NCBI GenBank assembly: GCA_964017185.1
Contig: OZ024870.1
Location: 60,924,812-60,988,811, forward strand
DNA from: Rugalucina vietnamica
Taxonomy: Eukaryota > Mollusca > Bivalvia > Lucinida > Lucinidae
Direction: 5' to 3'
DNA: 64,000 bases
The first letter of the stretch is position 1, and the number at the start of each line of letters is the position of its first letter. Below are positions 56,313 to 64,000 of the stretch, one piece after another. Below the pieces are notes generated by a model. The model ran no database searches, had not been told where the DNA came from, and saw only the letters and a program-made list of their open reading frames with translations. A program made the translations under genes and the position numbers.

Positions 56313-58358
56313 CAATATCTGGGAACAAGACAACTCACCGACAAGACAATTCATCGACACGGTTTTTGAGACAATTCACCGACAGATTTTGAGACAATTC
56401 ACCGACACTTCTGAAGACAATTCACCGACACTTTTAATCAAAGTTAATGACTTGTAACTGATGATCTTGATTGGCGATCATACATTCCCCATTAATGCAA
56501 AGACAGTTTAATCACGTTTTCACCGACAGATTAAAGTTTTTTAAGGCAATTTATCGGCCCATAAAAATTTGAAAACAATTTTAAGACGATTCACCGACAG
56601 ACAGAATTAAGATTTGATAGAAAATATTTTCAGACAGTCCACCTGCATTTTAACTTTTAAAAGACTATTTTATGATATTTCATCACCAGATTTGAATTAT
56701 TTTGAAAGACAATTTTAAGACTTTCATCGCAATATAACATTTTGGAGGACATATTTAAGACCGTGAATTCACTGACAGATTTAAGATTTTAGAGACTATT
56801 TTTTTAACAGTTCACCGTCATTTTTAACTATTGAAAGGCACCTTTAAGACGATTTACTGACAGATTTAGATTTCAAAGACAATTCACCGACAGTTTTAAG
56901 ATTTAAAGATTTATGAGAATTTAGAAACATTCATTGACAAAGTTAAAATTTTAAAGACTTTCGGATAAAAAAAATTCACACTTCATACCGACAGTTTTAA
57001 GATGTAAAAGATTTATAAGAATTTAAAAACAAAAATTTGGAAGACTTTCATATAGGAATTTAAATGCAATTTAAAGACAATTTGCGGACAGATTTAAGCT
57101 TGTATTTACAAGTGTTGACATTATAGAAACTTCACTGACAGGTCTCTAATCTAATAAATTACTTTAAAGTGTCGTTACAGTAAACTCGCCGACACGATTT
57201 CTGAGACAATTCACCGGCAGATTTTCATAAATACATATGAAGGCATCTGACCAAAATTTAAAGTGTCATAAAATTAAACTCACCGACACGATTTTTCAGA
57301 CAATTCATCGACAGATTTTGATATTAAAATGCACGTGAAGGCATCTGATCACAATTTGTCAGTGAATTGTCTCAAAAATCGTGTCGGTGAATTTTAGTCA
57401 GATACCTTCATATGTATTTCAAGATCAAAATCTGTCGGTGAATTGTCTCAAAAATACATGTAATGTCAGTGAATTTTGGTCAGATGCCTTCATATGTATT
57501 TTAATATCAAAATCTGTCGGTGAATTGTCTTATAAATCGTGTCAGTGAATTTCGGTCAGATGCCTCCATATGTACATGTATTTCATACATGTGATGAGTT
57601 GAAAAGGAGCTTCAGGGAGATTTTTCTTTCATTTCAGGGAGGTTTTTGAAAAATGTATAGAATATATAGGAAACTTCCAGATCCATTTCAGGGAGATTTT
57701 GAATTTTGATTGAAAAATAGATATATTTTAGAAGAATTTTGATCAATTTTACGGCTCATTTCCTGGAGTCTCCCTGATGATGAGGGAGGTATCACATGTA
57801 TGGTATTTTAATATCAAAATCTGTCGGTGAATTGTCTCAAAAATCATGTTGGTGAGTTGTCTTGAGATATTTTATATTATTAAGCGACACTTATTAAGGT
57901 TCATTCAAGTCACCTCATATTAATCAAATCTGTACTAACTAATAATCGGTCACAGGCTAGTAATGACCATTAATTGCTCATGATTACCGATGATAATCAA
58001 CAGTTACAAGTCATTAACTTTGAACAAAGGTGTCGGTGAATTGTCTTCAGAAGTGTCGGTGAATCGTCTCAAAATCTGTCGGTGAATTGTCTCAAAAACC
58101 GTGTCGGTGAGTTGTCTTGTCGGCAATATACCGTTAAACTCCCCGCGGGGACCTTTTGTTTTTGACTTTTGAAAAAAATATTCTCTCTATGATTCATTGG
58201 GTTCTGAGTTGATCAGGGTTACTGAGACGCTTGCATCCATCGACTTTTTCCGTAAATACGTAAATGTACGAGAATTAATTTCCCGCTTTTTTTCAATTTG
58301 TTAACAGCGCGCACGTGAAAAGAAAAAGAAAACTAGAAATGCGTGTTTGTAAAACACT

Positions 58359-60156
58359 ATGCCCCCAACTGTATGCTTGTCCCTAAACTGGCAGCTTGTA
58401 TGATTCATTATTTCATTCGAATTAAGTGAAATTTAATTTCCTAAAAAAGCTGTTCGGTTGCCTTTTTTGCCTCCATCCAGAAACAGAATGTAAGCCTTTG
58501 CATACAAGTTAGAAATGGAGTAAAAATTTCAAAATTGAGTTATTTTGTCAAAATTTGATGGAAAGTCCTCAAAAAGTAATCAGGTGATCTTCTTCTCAGC
58601 CCCAACCAGTATACCAAATATGAAGGCTCTAACTTAAATACTTTTTCAGATATCTTGCACACAAGATTTTCAAATTTTATTTTAAAAGGGCCATAACTCC
58701 AAAAAATGCATACCTTGAACATGAAAATAAAAATGCCTGTCAACTATTTTTTCATGAGGAATTTGTATATGAAATTTCAAAACCCTAACATTCACTGTTC
58801 AAAAGTTTCAAATTTCACCGATAAGTGGAAAAATCAATCAAAATTTCAAAATTCTGTATTTTTGTAAAAATTTGACGGAAAATTCTCAAAAGTTAATCAG
58901 GTCATCTACTCCTCAGCCCCAACAAGTGTACCAAATATGAAGGCTCTAGCTTAAATACTTTTTGAGATATCTTGCACACAAGATTTTCAAATTTTGTTTT
59001 CAAAGGGACATAACTCAAAAAAGGGGCATAACTTGGCCATACAAAAAATACGGGTCAACTATTTTATCATGAGGAATGTGTATATGAAATTTCAAAACCC
59101 TAGCATTCACCATTCAAACGTTTCAAATTTTACCAAAAAGTGGAAAAATCAATCAAAATTTCAAAATTCCGTATTTTTGTAAACATTTGACAAAAAGTTC
59201 TCAAAAAATAATCAGGTCATCTACTTCTCAGCCCCAACAAGTGTGCCAAATATGAAGGCTCTAGCTCAAATACTTTTTGAGATATCTTGCACACAATATT
59301 TTCAAATTTTGTTTTCAAAGGGACATTACTCAGAAAAGGGGCATAACTTGGCCATACAAAAAAATACGGGTCAACTATTTTATCATGAGGAATGTGTATA
59401 TGAAATTTCAAAACCCTAGCATTCACCTTTCAAAAGTTTCAAATTTCACGGAAAAGTGGAAAAATCAATCAAAATTTCAAAATTCCGTATTTTTGTCAAA
59501 ATTTGACGGAAAGTTCACAAAAGTTGATCAGGTCATCTACTTCTCAGCCCCAACAAGTGTACTAAATATGAAGGCTCTAGCTCAAATACTTTTTGAGATA
59601 TCTTGCACACAATATTTTCAAATTTTGTTTTCAAAGGGACATAACTCAGAAAAGGGGCATAACTTGGCCATACAAAAAAATACGGGTCAACTATTTTATC
59701 ATGAGGAATGTGTATATGAAATTTCAAAACCCTAGCATTCACCTTTCAAAAGTTTCAAATTTCACCGAAAAGTGGAAAAATCAATCAAAATTTCAAAATT
59801 CCGTATTTTTGTCAAAATTTGACGGAAAGTTCTCAAAAGTTGATCAGGTAATCTACTCATCATCCCCAACCAGTATACCAAATATGAAGGCTCTAGCTCA
59901 AATACTTTTGGAGATATCTTGCACACAAGATTTTCAAATTTTGTTTTCAAAGGGAAATAACTCAGAAAAGGGGCATAACTCGGACAAGAAAAAAAATACG
60001 GGTCAACTATTTTTTCATGAGGAATACACACATGAAATTTCAAATCCCTAACATTCACCATTCAAAAACAAGGCGTTACACACGCACACACAGACAGACA
60101 GACAGACAAGCCCAAACCAATATGCCCTTCCAACTTTTTCAAAGTTGGGGGCATAA
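58359..60156. repeat. 316-bp satellite within small inverted termini
   Basis: Five tandem units, about 316 bp each for the last four, from about 58540 to 60061. Repeated landmarks: AATCAGGTCATCTAC, CTTGCACACAAGATTTTCAA, TATGAAATTTCAAAACCCTA. The block is enclosed by inverted TGCCCCCAACT (58362) and AGTTGGGGGCA (60143-60153), each next to TA, so it is probably its own TA-flanked mobile unit within the inner element. A short CACA/GACA microsatellite (60077-60108) follows the last unit. Long open frames here (such as 152 codons at 59277 and 59593) are by-products of the period. Confidence 0.8.
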
Positions 60157-60414
60157 AAAAGTGACCGTAAATTTAAACTTGTCGTCGACTGTTTCATGTA
60201 GATATATGTTTGCGTTGACGATGAGCTGTATACGCTTAAGTACAAATAAAATTTAGCGTTATAATTATTAATGCCACGCCTAATACATCCATTTTATTCA
60301 TATGTATTGTGTAACAGTAAACCTGTGACATATATCTACTCCAATCGTCCGAGATCTATAACTAATAAGACGAACAAATCGGGGAACAAATATAAACTAT
60401 GACAATTGCTTACG

Positions 60415-60789
60415 TCAGTGTCGCATTGCAGCATGCACATAATGCCTAACTGTCCCGTCAATCCATTCGTATCTTCTATTGGTAACATTCCACGCGTACA
60501 GATTATAGTTTGTATTTGGAAAAACAGTTTTTAACAAAACTTCGAAATGTCTGTACGCACTAGCGTCCCTTCCCAAATCTTGAAGTCGAGCCCACTCCAA
60601 GAAAATGTCCGGGTTCAGACCATTCACATACACAAAAGCCGAAATTCGAAGCCTATCCCAATGTTTCAAATGCTTAGTCCAAAAAAGGCGCCTAGTGGAA
60701 TATGGCCATTGATTTGCTGGTCCTATTATATCTTGAATCGTGCTCCAAGTTTCAAAAATTATCCTGTTGTTATTTCTACGTTCAGCCAT
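60415..60789 (-). CDS. Unrecognised 124-residue protein of the inner TIR element
   Basis: Intact minus-strand ORF. I choose ATG at 60789-60787 because a splice acceptor-like tract (TTTTTACTTTCCAG) ends 11 bases before it; an open frame from 60870 would add 27 codons through that acceptor. The protein starts MAERRNNNRIIFETWSTIQD. It is rich in Trp, Arg and aromatic residues (RRLFWTKHLKHWDRLRISAF, VNGLNPDIFLEWARLQ) and ends YEWIDGTVRHYVHAAMRH. It looks like a small folded helical protein without signal peptide or membrane segment. I do not recognise the family. It is the only convincing non-repeat ORF inside the inner element, so it may be element-encoded or captured. A donor-like CGTAAGC directly follows the stop. 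Confidence 0.5.
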   Translation of the reverse strand: MAERRNNNRIIFETWSTIQDIIGPANQWPYSTRRLFWTKHLKHWDRLRISAFVYVNGLNPDIFLEWARLQDLGRDASAYRHFEVLLKTVFPNTNYNLYAWNVTNRRYEWIDGTVRHYVHAAMRH

Positions 60790-61064
60790 TATCGAATATA
60801 ACTGGAAAGTAAAAACTGGTTTTAGCAAGGGACAGTAAACTTCTTGTATATATGAGTCATATATATCCATTGTTGTTTATTGATGTCCCTTGACAAAGGT
60901 AATGCACCGAAACTAGTCGGGAAATAAAGAAAATCAAATAATTCACTCTTGGAGTTTGATCTCTTTTACCATTTATATATGCAAATATTCCAATATATAT
61001 ATTCGTCTATAAAACGTTCAAATGAAAGGCGTGGTTGAAATATCCGTGCCGTATTTAGAAGGGG

Positions 61065-61345
61065 TTTGTTATGGAATGGTCTATAAAGACCGATGCTTTT
61101 ACGGAATAAACCTCAACCGTATACAATATTTTAATTTATGTACTATAAACAATATTTCAATCATGCGATTTATTCCGTTGTAGCCAAAACACAGACAGAA
61201 ACAGTCTCAGAAAAACATACCATATTTGTTATGGAATGGTCTATAAAGACCGACGCTCTTACGGAATAAACCTCAACCGTATACAATCTTAAACTTTTTG
61301 TAATATAAAAAATATAACAAGCGTGCGATTTATTCCGTTTAACAT
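61065..61345. repeat. 163-bp direct repeat (two copies)
   Basis: TTGTTATGGAATGGTCTATA then AAGACCGA-GCT-TTACGGAATAAACC occurs at about 61066 and 61229. Each copy is followed by ACCGTATACAAT and later by an inverted TTTATTCCG, so each unit can fold on CGGAATAAA/TTTATTCCG. It sits just before the palindromic array within the inner element. Confidence 0.75.
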
Positions 61346-61387
61346 AAAACATACACGGAATGAAAGTCAGAAATAAATCTTTTTTGT

Positions 61388-62947
61388 GGAATAGTGCCAT
61401 GCATAATAAGTTTCTCTTTGAAAGAAATCGTCGCTATATATATACTACCGTTATCCTCCCCGGGGAGGTTAACGGTACTATATATATATATACTACCGTT
61501 ATCCTCCCCGGGGAGGTTAACGGTACTATATATACTACCGTCATCCCCCCACCTCTATCTTCGTAAAATGATGCATTGTCAGTGATCGAGATTACGTTTA
61601 AAACACTTCCCCCAAAAGCTTTCCGAGCACCGTTTTCTCTGAAATTACTGCCCCCCAAGAAAACCCTCTTCCCGGGGAATCTTCCCCTTGCCATGCATAT
61701 TAAGTTTCTTTTAGAAGATTTCGTCGCTATATATATACTACCGTTATCCCCCCCGGGGGGGATAACGGTAGTATATATATACAGACGAATCTTTGAAAAA
61801 CAATCCTATAATGCCATGCATATTAAGTTTGTTTTAGAAGAATTTGTCGCTATATATATACTACCGTTATCCCCCCCGGGGGGGATAACGGTAGTATATA
61901 TATACAGACGAATCTTTCAAAAACAATCTTATAATGCCTTGCAAAGGGAAGATTTCCCGGGAAGAGGGTTTTCTTGGGGGGCAGTAATTTCAGAGAAAAC
62001 GGGGCTCGGAAAGCTTTTGGGGGAAGTGTTTTAAACGTAATCTCGATCACTGACAATGCATCATTTTATGAAAATAGAGGTGGGGGGATGACGGTACTAT
62101 ATATAGTACCGTTATCCTCCCCGGGGAGGTTAACGGTACTATATATATATATACTACCGTTATCCTCCCCGGGGAGGTTAACGGTACTATATATACTACC
62201 GTCATCCCCCCACCTCTATCTTCGTAAAATGATGCATTGTCAGTGATCGAGATTACGTTTAAAACACTTCCCCCAAAAGCTTTCCGAGCCCCGTTTTCTC
62301 TGAAATTACTGCCCCCCAAGAAAACCCTCTTCCCGGGGAATCTTCCCCTTGCCATGCATATTAAGTTTCTTTTAGAAGATTTCGTCGCTATATATATACT
62401 ACCGTTATCCCCCCCGGGGGGGATAACGGTAGTATATATATACAGACGAATCTTTGAAAAACAATCCTATAATGCCATGCATATTAAGTTTGTTTTAGAA
62501 GAATTCGTCGCTATATATATACTACCGTTATCCCCCCCCGGGGGGGATAACGGTAGTATATATATACAGACGAATCTTTCAAAAACAATCTTATAATGCC
62601 TTGCAAAGGGAAGATTTCCCGGGAAGAGGGTTTTCTTGGGGGGCAGTAATTTCAGAGAAAACGGGGCTCGGAAAGCTTTTGGGGGAAGTGTTTTAAACGT
62701 AATCTCGATCACTGACAATGCATCATTTTATGAAAATAGAGGTGGGGGGATGACGGTACTATATATAGTACCGTTATCCTCCCCGGGGAGGATGACGGTA
62801 GTATATGTATATATAGTACCGTTAACCTCCCCGGGGAGGATAACGGTAGTATATGTATATATAGTACCGTTAACCTCCCCGGGGGGGATAACGGTAGTAT
62901 ATATATAGCGACGATTTCTTTCAAAGAGAAACTTAATATGCATGGCA
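61388..62947. repeat. Giant foldback array of GC-centred palindromes
   Basis: The block begins GCCATGCATAATAAGTTTCT and ends with the reverse complement (AGAAACTTAATATGCATGGC). Inside are about a dozen palindromes of the type TACCGTTATCCTCCCCGGGG followed by AGGTTAACGGTA, or all-C/G centred variants, separated by ATATAT. Between them lies a longer inverted pair (about 61545-61690 against about 61935-62090). The whole arrangement is repeated at ~661 bp (the motif TTCGTAAAATGATGCATTGT recurs at 61560 and 62221). All reading frames through it (with IYILPLSSPG-like peptides) come from the palindromes. The core resembles the element's own termini (ACCGTTAAACTCCCCGCGGGG). Confidence 0.85.
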
Positions 62948-63304
62948 TAGTACCGTTATCCTCCCCGGGGAGTTTATCGGTATTATAGGAAAGACAACTG
63001 TTTTGATATAAATAAATTTGAACTTTATATCGTAATATTTGGTTAAAATTATGCTTTTGTGGACTTTTGAGCTGTCTGTTTCCATATCTGATATTTCTTT
63101 TTTTGACCAAGAAATTTACATAAATTCATGCGCGACGCATGCGCAGAAAATTTGCAAGCGTCTGAGTGATCATGATTATGTTCTTCCATCTTGTAAAAGT
63201 CATTTTTCAAAACATAAATTGAGCCCCAAAACAAAAGGCCCCCGCGGGGAGTTTAACGGTATATTGCCGTCTTGTCGGTGAATTGTCTTGATTCCCAATA
63301 TCTG

Positions 63305-63440
63305 AGGTGATATCATTTATATGCAACGAAAACAACAATGGGCCAAGAACGGTGCCCTGTGGGACACCAGATACAACAGGAGCCCAGTCTGATTTAACGC
63401 CATTAACCACAACTCTTTGTTGTCTATACACAGGTACAAA
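63305..63440 (-). pseudogene. CR1-like reverse transcriptase, upstream part
   Basis: Contains VVVNGVKSDWAPVVSGVPQG and TVLGPLLFSLHINDITSDI, reverse transcriptase motif B (VPQGTVLGPLLF). It ends where the foldback element with a 9-bp target duplication (CAATATCTG on the plus strand) was inserted. Recognisable reverse transcriptase sequence fades upstream of about 63440, so the LINE is 5'-truncated there. Confidence 0.8.
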
Positions 63441-63821
63441 CAATACGTCACAAACCACGTGGTCTATAAAATACAGGTAAGTCATGTGACTATCACATGA
63501 CCTTTTCTCACTTCCGGGTGGCAAAAAAGCGACCTCAGGTCAATGAATGTGTAATGAACTGTAATGTTTTGATGTATAAAAGTGTAAAATCATGTCGAAA
63601 TATTACTCATTCATAACAAATTAATTTCCAAATATGTTTGTTCATTAATTGATGCTTGTTTCTAATTTAGTATTATAAGTTTTTAGCGCTTCTTCACGTG
63701 CGGAATTAGAAAATATGAATTTAAAGGGTTTGCATCTCGGTGAAAAGATAAAGTATTCCCACGGTATAAATCATAAAGCAACATTTGTTCAATAATTTCC
63801 GTATTTGTTAAGCCGTCATTT

Positions 63822-63825
<4 letters not shown>

Positions 63826-63869
<44 letters not shown>
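63826..63869 (+). repeat. (CT)n microsatellite
   Basis: About 22 CT dinucleotides; the minus-strand RERERE peptide comes from it. A long poly-A run with two G interruptions follows at 63911-63949. Confidence 0.95.
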
Positions 63870-63871
<2 letters not shown>

Positions 63872-63919
63872 GAGCACATGATTTAAATTTGTTTTGCATG
63901 CGGTGAAATAAAAAAAAAG

Positions 63920-63950
<31 letters not shown>

Positions 63951-64000
63951 TACATTATCTTCATTCCGTGAAATAAATCTAATTTATTCACAAATTAAAA

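Larger units (their letters stand above)
58122..63268. mobile_element. Inner 5.15-kb TIR element
   Basis: Flanked by the 8-bp direct repeat GTCTTGTC (58114-58121 and 63269-63276), and cuts the right arm of the outer element. Terminal inverted repeats of about 38 bp read GGCAATATACCGTTAAACTC then CCCGCGGGG and CCTTTTGTTTT at both ends. Contents from left: unique AT-rich sequence, a 316-bp satellite block (58360-60155), a 124-residue minus-strand ORF (60415-60789), a 163-bp direct repeat (61065-61330), and a palindrome-rich foldback array (61388-62947). No known transposase signature was seen. The 8-bp duplication fits hAT or P-like chemistry, but the termini are not the usual hAT CAG. Confidence 0.82.
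56322..63295. mobile_element. Outer foldback TIR element (1.82 kb plus nested insertion)
   Basis: Bounded by the 9-bp direct repeat CAATATCTG at 56313-56321 and 63296-63304. The ends read GGAACAAGACAACTCACC on the left and, reverse-complemented, GGAATCAAGACAATTCACC on the right. Long arms (about 56330-56520 against about 57985-58121 plus 63277-63290) pair with each other. They are built from repeats of GACAATTCACCGACAGATTT in opposite orientations, and a second inverted array faces inwards around 57180-57560. No transposase was recognised. A 9-bp duplication with long inverted repeats suggests a Mutator-like non-autonomous element (inference). Confidence 0.8.
55379..63440 (-). mobile_element. 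CR1-like LINE 3' fragment split by a 7-kb insertion
   Basis: Two minus-strand pieces of one reverse transcriptase flank the nested stack. The upstream piece (63440-63305) holds QQRVVVNGVKSDWAPVVSGV and PQGTVLGPLLF (motif B). The downstream piece (56312-55474) begins with DIESEIRLFADDCVCYREI (motif C). Removing the insertion and one copy of the 9-bp target duplication keeps the frame across the junction. The 3' end has a short UTR and a hexamer tail (ATTCTG)n at 55379-55398, typical of CR1-like elements. The 5' part is truncated near 63440. Confidence 0.85.

Noticed and set aside
59277-60061. Two 152-codon plus-strand ORFs
   Set aside because: Products of the 316-bp satellite, with period-shifted copies of the same peptide and counterparts on the other strand.
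60870-60960. CCGAAACTAGTCGGGAAATAAA phrase resembling Penelope-type flanking sequence
   Set aside because: Too short, with no GIY-YIG or reverse transcriptase nearby; not enough to call an element.
61360-62946. Many 60-150-codon ORFs on both strands rich in IYILPLSSPG/TVVYI peptides
   Set aside because: They are translations of palindromes; near-identical peptides appear on both strands, as expected for inverted repeats.
50503-64000. Search for endophilin-B exon 1 (amphipathic helix start)
   Set aside because: No minus-strand sequence resembling the family N-terminus with a phase-0 donor was found; probably outside the window.

Overview
The window looks like a bivalve mollusc genome, probably heterodont (the lineage is inference). 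It is AT-rich, intron-heavy and packed with transposable elements. The clues are tandem-repeat elements carrying GACCTTGACC/AGGTCAAGGTCA units next to ACGG microsatellites, tRNA-type SINEs, CR1/RTE-like LINEs and many short inverted-repeat elements. Nothing is prokaryotic: there are no operons, ribosome binding sites, rRNA genes or CRISPR arrays.

One host gene is recognisable. It is an endophilin-B (SH3GLB) gene on the minus strand, running from 50502 down to the stop codon at 1766. Eight constitutive exons chain without a phase conflict: 50361-50502, 49083-49211, 22395-22528, 20644-20736, 10500-10589, 9316-9416, 5342-5561 and 1766-1873. Together they give 338 residues: the BAR domain, a proline-rich linker and a C-terminal SH3 domain. 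The first coding exon, with the N-terminal amphipathic helix, was not found and probably lies beyond the right edge. An extra 84-nt exon in compatible phase (8057-8140) and a decayed partial copy of the fourth listed coding exon's neighbour, exon 4 (about 22618-22692), are also visible.

Almost everything else is mobile DNA inside or upstream of that gene. (1) At least 26 copies of a ~235-bp hairpin element (called M) are scattered from 0.9 to 51.2 kb; several lie within 40 bp of endophilin exons. (2) Seven copies of a second inverted-repeat element (D) occur. (3) Three sequence-unrelated families (A, B, C) share a Helentron/pearl-like layout: 5' hairpin, subterminal inverted repeat, long tandem units, GC-rich microsatellite, 3' hairpin. 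They lie at 11.2-14.7, 25.5-28.3, 31.4-34.3, 38.0-42.8 and 46.3-47.3 kb. (4) Three LINE insertions are present: a 5'-inverted RTE-like copy (43343-46039) with a clean 12-bp target duplication, an internally deleted copy (about 31951-33757), and a CR1-like copy at 55.4-63.4 kb.

The right end is a nested stack. The CR1-like reverse transcriptase is split by a foldback element (56322-63295, 9-bp target duplication). That element is itself split by a 5.15-kb element (58122-63268, 8-bp target duplication), which carries a 316-bp satellite, a 124-residue ORF of unknown function, and a 1.6-kb foldback array of GC-centred palindromes. This inner element is the best candidate for something undescribed. 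Other terminal-inverted-repeat elements with readable ends lie at 15698-17888, about 22927-29921, 25649-26848, 30442-30815 and 51732-54247.
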